Source of the DNA: an uncultured Lachnospiraceae bacterium
GTDB lineage: Bacteria; Bacillota; Clostridia; Lachnospirales; Lachnospiraceae
DNA length: 64,000 nt
Direction: 5' to 3'
NCBI GenBank assembly: GCA_910588965.1
Contig: CAJUSO010000003.1
Location: 52,784-116,783 of the forward strand
Every line of letters begins with the position of its first letter. Within the stretch, counting starts at the first letter, position 1. Below are positions 1 through 8,269 of the stretch, one piece after another. The notes beneath the pieces were generated by a model. That model did not search any database, had not been told where the DNA came from, and worked only from the letters and a program-made list of their open reading frames with translations. The position numbers and the translations under genes are program-made.

Positions 1-461
1 TGGGATACCTTATCGGAATCCCCCTCTGTCTTAGACTGTTCATTGGCTACCTCCACTTCCAGTTCCTTAATCCTGGCAATGGCTTCATCCAATGTGCTAT
101 AAGGATACTGTGCATCCACCACCGGATCCTCTTCTTCCTGGACGGTTTCAGGCAATATCTTATTCAGGTATGGGACATCCTTCAATATGGGATGGAGCAC
201 GGTAGACCCAAAGCCGCCCACATCCATTTTGACAATCAAAGCCAGGATTGCAAGCCAGATTGCAATAAATACTACTGTTGCCGCCGCAACTGCGATTTTG
301 CTGCCGCCGCTTTCTTCCTCCTCTGGCGAATCCTCCTGTGCCTTCTTTTCCTTCTTTTCTTTTTTCTCTTCCTTCTTCCGGGCCTTCTCAGCCTTTTTCC
401 TGGCTTTCTTATCCAAAGCCTCATTCTCTTCCTGGGCTTGTTCTAAAGCTTCCTCTGGCAT
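1..461 (-). CDS. MotE/FlbB-like flagellar chaperone (partial)
   Basis: The gene runs off the left edge; 153 codons are visible and stay open. The start ATG (459-461) lies 13 bases after the fliJ stop, with a GGTGG-type ribosome site. The product begins with a highly charged Lys/Glu/Ala segment (about residues 10-47), then one membrane segment (about 54-78) and an external Glu-rich stretch that looks coiled-coil. This single-pass, coiled-coil plan at the end of a fliF-fliJ run fits MotE-like proteins that assist motor assembly. I infer the family from architecture and position rather than a diagnostic motif; the C-terminal domain that would settle it is outside the window. Confidence 0.55.
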   Translation of the reverse strand, partial: MPEEALEQAQEENEALDKKARKKAEKARKKEEKKEKKEKKAQEDSPEEEESGGSKIAVAAATVVFIAIWLAILALIVKMDVGGFGSTVLHPILKDVPYLNKILPETVQEEEDPVVDAQYPYSTLDEAIARIKELEVEVANEQSKTEGDSDKVS

Positions 462-474
462 ATGGTCCACCACC

Positions 475-921
475 TTACTCTTCTATATGATTGTGGGTAA
501 AGCTCACAAGCTCATCCACTTCCTTACTCTCTTCTTTCTGCAATTCCTTCTTAAACCCATCAAAGGCTTTTTCCTTTAGGATTTCATGGGTCTTGCGCTC
601 AATCATTACTTCCTGCAGGCGCGTCCTGGCGCTTTCCACATTACGCTCAGCCACGTGGACGGCAAGGGTCTGGTTGCGGATTGCCCCTTTCATCACGTCA
701 ATGGCGGTCCGGTTTACCTTTATCTCCCGGATATCCAGGCGATCCGCCACCAATTCCTTCGCACGCCGCTCATAATCCGCTTTCCTGCGGTTCAGCCCCG
801 CCAGTTTTTCCTCTTCCTTATCCAGCTTGGCTGCCGCGGCAGAAAATGCCGTCTTTGCCTGGCCTTCCAGTTTTGATTTCACATCCAGGATATTCTGCAT
901 TTTATAAGCGAACTTCACCAT
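475..921 (-). CDS. fliJ: flagellar export protein FliJ
   Basis: A 148-residue, almost wholly alpha-helical, charged protein starting with the FliJ-like FAYKMQNILDVKSKLE, the usual size for FliJ. FliJ is the coiled-coil stalk of the flagellar type III export ATPase and links FliI to the export gate. It lies directly after fliI (22-base gap) with AAGGA 7 bases before ATG. Sequence conservation in the family is weak, so the call rests on length, coiled-coil character and position in the fliF-G-H-I-J order. Confidence 0.9.
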   Translation of the reverse strand: MVKFAYKMQNILDVKSKLEGQAKTAFSAAAAKLDKEEEKLAGLNRRKADYERRAKELVADRLDIREIKVNRTAIDVMKGAIRNQTLAVHVAERNVESARTRLQEVMIERKTHEILKEKAFDGFKKELQKEESKEVDELVSFTHNHIEE

Positions 922-943
922 AATAATGTCCTTCCATCCCTTC

Positions 944-2248
944 TCACCACAATCCCTCCAGAGCCTCTAAAATTTCTTCAAAGGAAAACTTATCATGGGT
1001 CTCCTGCAGCAGAAATTCATTTACGGCATCTATTTTCTCAATCGCATAATCAATATTCTTATTCGACCCCTTTTTGTATGCCCCAATATTAATCAAATCC
1101 TCCGCCTCTTGGTAAGTCGCCAGCACATTCTTCAAGCTCCCTGCCGCTTCTTTGTGGCGGCCGTCCGCTATCGAACTCATGACACGGGATATGCTCTGGA
1201 GCACGTCAATCGCCGGGTAATGGTTCTTATGGGCCAGCTTCCTGTCCAGCATGATGTGCCCATCCAGGATACTCCTGGCAGTGTCCGTGATTGGCTCGTT
1301 AAAATCATCCCCATCCACCAGCACGGTATAAAGCCCGGTAATCGATCCCTTATCCGAATTCCCTGCCCGCTCCAGGAGCTTAGGCATCTCGGAATATACG
1401 CTGGGCGGGTAACCCCTGGTCACCGGGGGCTCCCCAGAAGCAAGGCCAATCTCCCGCTGCGCCATGGAAAAACGTGTCAGGGAGTCCATCATCAGAAGCA
1501 CATCCTTCCCCTGATCCCGGAAATATTCCGCAATGGCCGTGGCTGTCTTGGCGGCATTCCGGCGGAGAAGCGCCGGCCGGTCAGAAGTAGCGACAATCAC
1601 CACGGAACGCCGCATCCCTTCCTCCCCCATGTCCCGCTCAATAAATTCCCGCACCTCCCTGCCTCGTTCGCCAATCAAGGCTATCACATTGATATCCGCC
1701 TTCGTATTCCTGGCGAACATCCCAAGCAGGGTGCTCTTCCCTACGCCAGAACCTGCGAAAATACCAATCCTCTGCCCCTTTCCCACGGTAATCAGGCCAT
1801 CCACCGCCTTCACGCCCAAGGGAAGCACCTCATTGATAATCATACGTTCCATCGGGTCTGGAGGCGGCGCATCCACAGGGTATTCCTGGTGCAGGGGCAG
1901 GGAGGCAATATCCGTAGGCCGCCCCATGCCGTCTAACGTATGCCCCAGGAGTTCATCCCCTACATAAACAGATAAAGGATGTCCCGTATTCTCTACGATA
2001 CACCCTACGCCCAGTCCTTCCACACTTTCATAAGGCATAAGAAGCAGTCTCTTATCCCGAAACCCCACTACTTCTGCCATAATCGAAATATCTTTGCTCT
2101 GGTCAATTATAATACGGCACAAGTCATTCAGCTTTGCGTTAGGGCCCACAGACTCAATCGTAAGGCCTACGATCTTCACCACTTTCCCCAGGTGTCTGTA
2201 ATAATTCTGTTCTGCCAATTGGTAATACTTCTCTAAATTATACGTCAC
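944..2248 (-). CDS. fliI: flagellum-specific ATPase FliI
   Basis: A 434-residue F1-beta-like ATPase that powers unfolding and export of flagellar subunits at the membrane. The P-loop GSGVGKST is at residues 166-173, followed by LIGERGREV (FliI/ATP synthase signature) and the Walker B region LLMMDSLTRF. Length matches the family. It starts with GTG at 2246-2248, 13 bases after the fliH stop, with GAGG further upstream. FliH (negative regulator) precedes it and FliJ (stalk) follows, as in most Firmicutes. Confidence 0.97.
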   Translation of the reverse strand: MTYNLEKYYQLAEQNYYRHLGKVVKIVGLTIESVGPNAKLNDLCRIIIDQSKDISIMAEVVGFRDKRLLLMPYESVEGLGVGCIVENTGHPLSVYVGDELLGHTLDGMGRPTDIASLPLHQEYPVDAPPPDPMERMIINEVLPLGVKAVDGLITVGKGQRIGIFAGSGVGKSTLLGMFARNTKADINVIALIGERGREVREFIERDMGEEGMRRSVVIVATSDRPALLRRNAAKTATAIAEYFRDQGKDVLLMMDSLTRFSMAQREIGLASGEPPVTRGYPPSVYSEMPKLLERAGNSDKGSITGLYTVLVDGDDFNEPITDTARSILDGHIMLDRKLAHKNHYPAIDVLQSISRVMSSIADGRHKEAAGSLKNVLATYQEAEDLINIGAYKKGSNKNIDYAIEKIDAVNEFLLQETHDKFSFEEILEALEGLW

Positions 2249-2261
2249 GTCTACTCATTCC

Positions 2262-3071
2262 TCACAAACTTAATGACCGCAGTGCCTTTATGAGATTACC
2301 GAGCTGGACATCCACGCCACAGTCAAAGATGCCAGAATCCGTCTCTATCATACACTGCCTTTCCTGTAAAGACGCATCTGCCATCACATCCACCTTGACA
2401 GCCCCGCCAACCCGTTCTGTAATCTCATCCTTATGGCTTTCTACAAACTCATAATCCTTCAGCCCTACCCTTACGTGAAATTCTTTTGTCCCCTCTGCAT
2501 TTAACACCACTTTCTCAATCAGATGCACCAATATCTCTTTTTTATCATCAAACTGTACATGGAAAACCTTTTCAAAGACATCAGCGACGGCGCCTACTAA
2601 ATAAGGCTCCAATTCTTCCGTCTTCTGCCTGTACTCTGCCTCCAGGGCCTGGCGCTGTTCTTCTAACTGGCGCTGCCCCTGTGCCAGGGCCTCCTCGGCC
2701 TTGGCGGTGCCTTCGGAAAGGCCGGATTCATACCCTTCCTGCCTGGCTTCTGCCCGTATGGCCTCGGCCTGCCGCTTTGCCTCGGCTCCTATGGATTCTG
2801 CCTGTGCCTTTGCCGCCTCTATGGCCGCATCCGCCTCTTCCCTTGCCTGCTGCAGAAGAGCCTCCGGGGAAATTTCCTCCTCTGGGGGAGCCACCTCCAC
2901 CGCTTCTGCCTGCAGGCCTTCCACAAAGCCATCTGCCGGAACCGGGGCTGCCAGCCTCGCCAGTTCCTGGATCCGTGCTTCTACCTTACTGTTGGAATTG
3001 ATAATCCTAGTACCGCCGTTCCCAGGCAGGATACGCCTTTGTTTATATAAATTAGACAACGATCTCGTCAC
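2262..3071 (-). CDS. fliH: flagellar assembly protein FliH
   Basis: A 269-residue protein with a long Ala/Glu/Gln-rich coiled-coil centre (about residues 70-155) and a C-terminal FliH/VATE-like domain ending in DCGVDVQLGNLIKALR. FliH binds and restrains FliI and ties it to the C-ring. The reading frame overlaps the end of fliG by 20 bases. The start is uncertain: the first candidate is GTG at 3069-3071, but GGAGG abuts it directly, while a TTG four codons later sits 11 bases from the same GGAGG and may be the real start. Confidence 0.9.
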   Translation of the reverse strand: MTRSLSNLYKQRRILPGNGGTRIINSNSKVEARIQELARLAAPVPADGFVEGLQAEAVEVAPPEEEISPEALLQQAREEADAAIEAAKAQAESIGAEAKRQAEAIRAEARQEGYESGLSEGTAKAEEALAQGQRQLEEQRQALEAEYRQKTEELEPYLVGAVADVFEKVFHVQFDDKKEILVHLIEKVVLNAEGTKEFHVRVGLKDYEFVESHKDEITERVGGAVKVDVMADASLQERQCMIETDSGIFDCGVDVQLGNLIKALRSLSL

Positions 3072-4059
3072 CTCCGCCTCTGGAGATTACGATTTCTGCC
3101 GAGTCTTCCAGCTTACGTATAATGCCGACAATCTTCTGCTGTGCTTCCTCTACGTCCTTCATACGGACTGGCCCCATAAACTCCATATCCTCTTTAATCA
3201 TGGCAGCCAGACGTTTGGACAGGTTCTTGAAGATAGCATTCTGTACATCCTCATTGGCAGCCTTCAAAGCTACGCCCAGGTCGTTGTTATCCACATCCCG
3301 GAGTACGCGCTGGATTGCCCTGTCATCCAACAGGAGGATATCCTCAAATACAAACATCTTCTTGCGGATTTCATCAGCCAATTCAGGCTCTTCAATTTCA
3401 AGGGATTCCATAATATGCTTCTCGGTAGAGCGGTCTACTGTATTCAAAATAGATACAATCGCATCCACGCCGCCCACAATCGTGTAATCCTGGTTTACTA
3501 AAGTTGAAAGCTTCCGTTCCAATACCCTCTCCACTTCCTTTATCACATCTGGCGACGTCCTATCCATCAGCGCAATACGCTTTGCCACATCCGCCTGCTT
3601 CTCCGGGAGCAATGCGCTCATAATCATAGATGCCTGGTTTGCAGAAAGATAAGACAGGATCATCGCAATCGTCTGCGGGTGCTCATCCTGTATAAAGTTC
3701 AGTAACTGGGCAGGATCTGTCTTACGCACAAACTCGAAGGGGCGCACCTGCAGGGACGCTGTCAGCTTGGAGATAACGCCCTGGGCTTTCTCTTCGCCCA
3801 ATGCCTTCTCCAAAAGCTCCTTGGCATACCCAATGCCGCCTTCTGCTATGTATTGCTGTGCCAGGCAGACCTGGTAAAACTCATTCAGGACGTCTTCTTT
3901 AATCTGAGGAGATATGCTTCTGGTATTGGCAATCTCCAATGTCAGCTCCTCTATCTCCTCTTCCTTTAAATGCTTAAAGATAGAAGCAGATTTCTCCGGC
4001 CCTAATGCAATCAGCAAAATTGCCGCTTTTTGAACGCCATTATACTCTTCGCTTGCCAT
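3052..4059 (-). CDS. fliG: flagellar motor switch protein FliG
   Basis: FliG forms the rotor face of the C-ring that takes torque from MotA and switches direction. The 335-residue product starts MASEEYNGVQKAAILLIALG, the typical FliG N-terminus, and contains the middle-domain motif EHPQT (in FIQDEHPQTIAMILSYL) and a charged C-terminal torque helix. I use the ATG at 4057-4059 rather than one seven codons upstream because AGGAGTGG stands 10 bases before it and it then follows the fliF stop by 4 bases. Length is standard. Confidence 0.97.
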   Translation of the reverse strand: MASEEYNGVQKAAILLIALGPEKSASIFKHLKEEEIEELTLEIANTRSISPQIKEDVLNEFYQVCLAQQYIAEGGIGYAKELLEKALGEEKAQGVISKLTASLQVRPFEFVRKTDPAQLLNFIQDEHPQTIAMILSYLSANQASMIMSALLPEKQADVAKRIALMDRTSPDVIKEVERVLERKLSTLVNQDYTIVGGVDAIVSILNTVDRSTEKHIMESLEIEEPELADEIRKKMFVFEDILLLDDRAIQRVLRDVDNNDLGVALKAANEDVQNAIFKNLSKRLAAMIKEDMEFMGPVRMKDVEEAQQKIVGIIRKLEDSAEIVISRGGGDEIVV

Positions 4060-4063
4060 AACT

Positions 4064-5677
4064 CTAATTCCACTCCTCATTCAGCCAATTCCGGAGCAAT
4101 GAAGCCACCGCCTCCGGATTTTCATCTACAAATTTCTCTATCATCACACGGGTTTCGGACTTCTCAGAGAATCCAATATCCTCCAGGGATTCTTCCTCCG
4201 CTTCCTTGGTCGTGGCCAGCAGGGACTCCACTGAAAGTTCCGGCTCCGGCTCCACCACCTGCTCTTCTTTCCTGGTGCTGCGGAAAACCACATATCCCAG
4301 CATTACCATAATCAGCAGCGCAATCGCCACTGGGAGGTAATCGAAGATATCCTGGCCGCTGCCGTCCGAATATTCAAAGAACGGTATCTCATAGACAACT
4401 ACTTTAATGTTATCTTCCTGGAAACCAGTTGCCCTGGCCACCATCTGCACCAAATCCTGATCCACATCCAGCTTAACCCGCTCACGGTTCTGGGACACAA
4501 ATTCATCAAAGGTCATATCGTCCAGTTCACCGCTTGCCCGCAGGGTATCCTCATAATAATACCGATGCTGGTTAGCAACCACTGCGATAGAAGACGTGGT
4601 ATAATCCACATCCCCTAAGCCCCCGTTGCTCTCTGTAATCTCCTCGCTGGTATTGTATTTCTCATTAAGTTCCGTAGTGCTCTGGCTGCTGGCCGCCCCG
4701 TCCGGCATTACATATGTAGTGTTATCCTCGCCGTTGGTGTCCGTGCCCGGCGTCCCGTCCACGCCGCCAGTGGTCTCCGACTCAAATTGCCGCCGTTCCG
4801 CAACCGGCCCATGATCCTCATCCCCTTCCACATACCATCTGTGGTTGGTCTGCTTCGTCTCGCTGAAGCTAACGTTCAGATTGAGGCCGACAGAAACCGT
4901 GTCGTATACATTGGTGCCAAGCACCACATCCTTCACCTGGCTCTTCACCATGCTCTCTGCCTTCGTCTTATATGAGAGCTGGGAACTTGCGCCATTAATG
5001 GCTGTTGCCGAATCCCCGCCGGTAAACAGTACGTTCCCGGCCGTATCCATAATGGAGATATCATCCGTGCTGTCGTTCCCAATGGCAGTAGAAATCCACT
5101 TCGCCAAGCCTCCCGCCATGTCTTCGTCCATCTCGCCGGACAAAGTCAATGTCACCGCCGCATAGGAATCCTCATTCAATGCCAGCACGGTGCCGTCATC
5201 CACTGGCAGGTTCAGCTTCACGGTAGCCCCTTTGACCATATCCAGGTTGGACAGCTGCTCCTCCAGCTGCTTCTCCAAATAAAGCTGGTAACGCTTGCCC
5301 TTATCAGCCTCTGTATTGCTGAACCCTCCTTCGAACACATTCTCCAAACCATACGAAGAAGCCGGGATTCCATTCTTTCCCAGCAAAATAGCCGCATCTG
5401 CTTCATCTTCCGTGCGGACTTGGAAATTCAGCCCATCACTGGACACTTCAAAATCAATGCCCTCTCCCTGCAGCAGTTCTTTTACCTCTGCCGCCTCCTT
5501 TGTGTCCTCGCAGTTCCTAATCGGCACCATGGTCGGCGTAGTCAATATCTGGATGACCACCGCCATCGCCACGGCAAAGAAAACCGCGATACTCGCTATC
5601 AGCGTCTTCTGCTTAACTGAAAACTTGCCCCACCACTCTAGCACCCTTTTGGGGATGCCCTGTATTCTTTCCTGCAT
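4064..5677 (-). CDS. fliF: flagellar M-ring protein FliF
   Basis: FliF forms the MS ring in the membrane on which the rotor and export apparatus are built. The 537-residue protein has an N-terminal membrane segment (about residues 24-45), two ring-building motifs with the NLDMVKGATVKLNLP region, a long Gly/Ser/Thr/Asp-rich linker (about 300-345), and a second membrane segment (about 440-462). It ends in the acidic FliG-binding tail. The ATG at 5675-5677 is chosen because GGTGGAG precedes it by 6 bases; an in-frame GTG four codons earlier has no such site. Confidence 0.97.
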   Translation of the reverse strand: MQERIQGIPKRVLEWWGKFSVKQKTLIASIAVFFAVAMAVVIQILTTPTMVPIRNCEDTKEAAEVKELLQGEGIDFEVSSDGLNFQVRTEDEADAAILLGKNGIPASSYGLENVFEGGFSNTEADKGKRYQLYLEKQLEEQLSNLDMVKGATVKLNLPVDDGTVLALNEDSYAAVTLTLSGEMDEDMAGGLAKWISTAIGNDSTDDISIMDTAGNVLFTGGDSATAINGASSQLSYKTKAESMVKSQVKDVVLGTNVYDTVSVGLNLNVSFSETKQTNHRWYVEGDEDHGPVAERRQFESETTGGVDGTPGTDTNGEDNTTYVMPDGAASSQSTTELNEKYNTSEEITESNGGLGDVDYTTSSIAVVANQHRYYYEDTLRASGELDDMTFDEFVSQNRERVKLDVDQDLVQMVARATGFQEDNIKVVVYEIPFFEYSDGSGQDIFDYLPVAIALLIMVMLGYVVFRSTRKEEQVVEPEPELSVESLLATTKEAEEESLEDIGFSEKSETRVMIEKFVDENPEAVASLLRNWLNEEWN

Positions 5678-5739
5678 GTGTCTCTCCACCCGTTCTTTAC
5701 AAATCTCGGATTCTCCGTCCTATGCGCTGCAGACAATCT

Positions 5740-6051
5740 TTAAATCTGCATATTGATAAGTTCCTTATAAGCATCCAAAACCTTGTCCCTAACTGTCATG
5801 GTATAATTTAATGCAATATCTGCCTTCTCTTGGATCGCCATTAAGTCATGCGGATTGGTCATATACCCCAGCATAAACTCCATTTCCGCCTCTTCTCCCT
5901 TATTCTGCAGGTAATTGGCCTCATTAATCATATCCATGGCAGACTGGAGCACGCTGTTGAATTCTTCCCCTTCCACACGCACCTGGCTGCTGGCCTCAAC
6001 TGCATTCTTAAGGTATTCTGACGTCACATTGTGCAGTGCCGCTATATCCAT
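5740..6051 (-). CDS. fliE: flagellar hook-basal body protein FliE
   Basis: A 103-residue rod adaptor that joins the MS ring to the proximal rod. The C-terminal part, FMLGYMTNPHDLMAIQEKAD followed by ALNYTMTVRDKVLDAYKEL, is a clear FliE signature. GAGGAGG precedes the ATG. It sits between flgC and fliF, the standard Firmicute order. Confidence 0.95.
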   Translation of the reverse strand: MDIAALHNVTSEYLKNAVEASSQVRVEGEEFNSVLQSAMDMINEANYLQNKGEEAEMEFMLGYMTNPHDLMAIQEKADIALNYTMTVRDKVLDAYKELINMQI

Positions 6052-6079
6052 TTTCCAAAGCCTCCTCTTATCTCACACC

Positions 6080-6520
6080 CTATTTTCCGAGTTCCAATCC
6101 CTTCATCGCCATAGCCTTGGTGGTCTCAAAAGCAGTAATATTCGCTTCATAGGACCTGCTGGCGTCAATCATGTTCGTCATTTCTGTTATTATATTCACA
6201 TTCGGGTAGGAAACATACCCGTTTTCATCCGCATCCGGATGGGACGGGTCGTACTTCATTACAAAATCTGTGCTGGTATCCTCCTTCACCTCAGACACCT
6301 TCACTCCATTCCCCAGATAGCCCTGCCGGGCATTGTGCAAAACTTTGCTGAATGGGGTAACCTGCTTCTCACTAAATGTTACAATCCTGCGCCTATAAGG
6401 CGTGCCGTCTTCTGTCCTGGTGGTGGTCACATTTGCCACATTCTGCGAAATCACATCCATGCGGAACCGCTGCGCCGTCATGCCGGACGTATTAATGTTA
6501 AATGACTGAAATAATGACAT
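6080..6520 (-). CDS. flgC: flagellar basal-body rod protein FlgC
   Basis: A 146-residue proximal rod protein. The start MSLFQSFNINTSGMTAQR carries the rod-protein N-terminal motif and is followed by VISQNVANVTTTRTEDGTPYRR, the ANxxT region of the family. The C-terminus has the usual ARSYEANITAFETTK motif. The ATG at 6518-6520 is preceded by GGGAGG at 7 bases; an earlier in-frame ATG five codons upstream lacks a site. It is exported through the flagellar type III apparatus and has no Sec signal. Confidence 0.97.
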   Translation of the reverse strand: MSLFQSFNINTSGMTAQRFRMDVISQNVANVTTTRTEDGTPYRRRIVTFSEKQVTPFSKVLHNARQGYLGNGVKVSEVKEDTSTDFVMKYDPSHPDADENGYVSYPNVNIITEMTNMIDASRSYEANITAFETTKAMAMKGLELGK

Positions 6521-6553
6521 GCTCTTGCCTCCCATTTCTAGATATTGCGCTTA

Positions 6554-6943
6554 TTATTTAATCACGCTCTTCGTCCTCTGAAATTCCTTTGTCATGCAGT
6601 CCACCAGGGCATTGTATTTGATCCGGTTGGAAATCAATTCCCCGTATTCCTGCTCCGGATCCACATTATTCTTATCAATACGGTAAGAATAATCCTCTGC
6701 ATCCGTGTAAACCGCCGCATTCAAATGGTCTAGGTGCAAATCACTGACCTTCTCATCCAACGAGACATACTTGAACTTAGAAAGCTCCCTGCGCAGGGTA
6801 CCTTCAAAATCCACTTCCTGGCGCTTATAGCCCGGTGTGCTCTGGTTGGCAATGTTATTGCTAATCGCTGTGTTTCTCTGCCATGCCGCATCTGCTGCCT
6901 TATCCAGTACATTGACATAATCATAAATTCCGCTGGTTAACAT
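6554..6943 (-). CDS. flgB: flagellar basal-body rod protein FlgB
   Basis: A 129-residue proximal rod subunit and first gene of the flagellar operon. It shows the rod N-terminal motif NTAISNNIANQSTPGYKR (about residues 24-41) and the C-terminal YNALVDCMTKEFQRTKSV. GGAAGGAG precedes the ATG. Its upstream region has a consensus promoter, so flgB probably starts the transcript that runs to fliJ and past the left edge. Confidence 0.96.
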   Translation of the reverse strand: MLTSGIYDYVNVLDKAADAAWQRNTAISNNIANQSTPGYKRQEVDFEGTLRRELSKFKYVSLDEKVSDLHLDHLNAAVYTDAEDYSYRIDKNNVDPEQEYGELISNRIKYNALVDCMTKEFQRTKSVIK

Positions 6944-7006
6944 GAAACCGCTCCTTCCATCTATCTCTCTATCTTGCTGATTTCACCATACAATCCCGAA
7001 TGGATC

Positions 7007-7022
7007 ATGCCCTTTGGGGCAT
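7007..7022 (-). other. leader hairpin upstream of flgB
   Basis: A perfect palindrome, ATGCCC-TTTG-GGGCAT as read on the plus strand, lies in the predicted untranslated leader about 25 bases downstream of the -10 box. It lacks a T tract, so it is not an obvious terminator; it could be a stability element or protein-binding site. Confidence 0.4.
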
Positions 7023-7046
7023 CCGCTTAAAAACCTACTCTACTAT

Positions 7047-7074
7047 ATTATAATTTATCTTCCTAATAATGCAA
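7047..7074 (-). promoter_or_regulatory. SigA-type promoter of flgB operon
   Basis: On the minus strand TTGCAT (7069-7074) and a perfect TATAAT (7047-7052) are separated by 16 bases. This predicts vegetative rather than SigD-type transcription of the early flagellar genes. Confidence 0.75.
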
Positions 7075-7190
7075 GTATTTTTTTAGCGTTTTTTCATTTT
7101 TTCGGTTTCCTGTATGCTGCCCGATACCCTGCTGCAAGGCCTGCCGCCCTTTCCAGCGCTTACCGCTCCCTCAACATGGCTTTTACACGC

Positions 7191-7237
7191 AAAAAGGGAA
7201 CCCATAGATAACATTGCTCTATAAATTCCCTTTTTTT
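7191..7237 (-). terminator. terminator after codY
   Basis: Inverted repeat AAAAAGGGAA ... TTCCCTTTTT with an inner ATAGA/TCTAT pairing. Read leftward from codY it forms a stem flanked by A and T runs, so it could work in both directions and insulates codY from the flagellar promoter. Confidence 0.7.
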
Positions 7238-7268
7238 CTAAATATAACCAAATCCGTTTGGTTATTGC

Positions 7269-8051
7269 CTATTTTGTATTCTGCTTCTTCACTTTATCCA
7301 ACTCTTCAAACACCACATCATTCAAGACCTTGATGTATGTCCCCTTCATTCCTGAAGACCTGGACTCAATGACTCCCGCACTTTCAAATTTCCGCAGCGC
7401 ATTGACTATCACGCTCCGGGTAATCCCTACCCGGTCGGCAATCTTGCTTGCCACCAAGATGCCTTCCTTCCCATCCATCTCGTCAAAGATGTGGGTGATT
7501 GCTTCAAGTTCTGAGAAAGACAAGGTACTGATAGCGGATTTTACAATCTGCAGCTTCCGGTTCTCCTCCGCATTCTCCTCATTCACAGAACGCATCATCT
7601 CCAAGCCTACAACGGTCGTGCCGTACTCGCTTAATATGATATCGTCGATATTGTACTCCCGTTCCATGCGGTATACAAACAGGGTGCCCAGCCGTTCGCC
7701 TGCAATGTCAATCGGGGTAATGATAGCCCGGTAATCCTTCACATCCTCAGAGACAAACCCCAGCGTCTCCAGGTTGACATTCTCCTTCGTGGACAAAATC
7801 CCCAAAAGGCGCTCGTTCAGCAGCTGGTCAATAAACCCTCCTACCTCATCGGCAATCAGTTCCCGGATTTCCTCTGTACTGCTTTCCCTGCTGGTGCCCA
7901 GCACTTTCCCCTTTTTGCTGATTACCAGAATATTGGAATCCAGGATCTCAGTCAAAACCTCACATATGTCATTAAAGACTACCTTTGAGGAGTTGTTATT
8001 ATGCAGCAACTTGTTTATCTTCCTAGTCTTGTCTAATAGTTGGACACTCAT
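7269..8051 (-). CDS. codY: GTP-sensing transcriptional repressor CodY
   Basis: A 260-residue global regulator that represses genes when GTP and branched-chain amino acids are plentiful. The N-terminal GAF-like domain (MSVQLLDKTRKINKLLHN start, nucleotide/ligand sensing) is followed by the C-terminal winged helix with ASKIADRVGITRSVIVNALR, the highly conserved CodY recognition region. Length is standard. GGGGAGGAGG lies before the ATG. Its position between topA and flgB copies the ancestral Firmicute order, and its promoter carries a CodY-box-like site. Confidence 0.97.
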   Translation of the reverse strand: MSVQLLDKTRKINKLLHNNNSSKVVFNDICEVLTEILDSNILVISKKGKVLGTSRESSTEEIRELIADEVGGFIDQLLNERLLGILSTKENVNLETLGFVSEDVKDYRAIITPIDIAGERLGTLFVYRMEREYNIDDIILSEYGTTVVGLEMMRSVNEENAEENRKLQIVKSAISTLSFSELEAITHIFDEMDGKEGILVASKIADRVGITRSVIVNALRKFESAGVIESRSSGMKGTYIKVLNDVVFEELDKVKKQNTK

Positions 8052-8159
8052 AATATACCTCCTCCCCAGATGCCCTGTTGCAGCCCTGCTGCCTGCAGCA
8101 GCAACTGATGCCGGCTATGAATGGTTCCTTCCGACTCCACTCTTCTGTAGCTGTTTAGC

Positions 8160-8188
8160 ATTTTATCACATTTTTCCTGAAAATTCAA
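8160..8188 (-). promoter_or_regulatory. codY promoter with CodY-box-like operator
   Basis: Minus strand TTGAAT (8183-8188) and TAAAAT (8160-8165) are 17 bases apart. A 15-base sequence at 8171-8185, AATTTTCAGGAAAAA on the minus strand, matches the CodY box AATTTTCWGAAAATT at 12 of 15 positions and overlaps the -35, suggesting autorepression. Confidence 0.6.
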
Positions 8189-8269
8189 CAACTTTCTATT
8201 CTATTTGTGCTTTTTCTCTGGAAATTCCTACTTTTCGGACTATTTTCCCTATTTCCCGCACCTTGGCTT

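Larger units (their letters stand above)
6944..7190 (-). other. leader and promoter region of the flg/fli operon
   Basis: Non-coding stretch between flgB and the codY terminator. It holds a SigA-type promoter (7047-7074) and a leader of roughly 100 bases with a short perfect hairpin at 7007-7022. The remaining part beyond the promoter is AT-rich then GC-rich, with no gene I can support. Confidence 0.6.

Noticed and set aside
995..1936. 313-codon plus-strand frame
   Set aside because: Antisense to fliI, no ribosome site or family resemblance.
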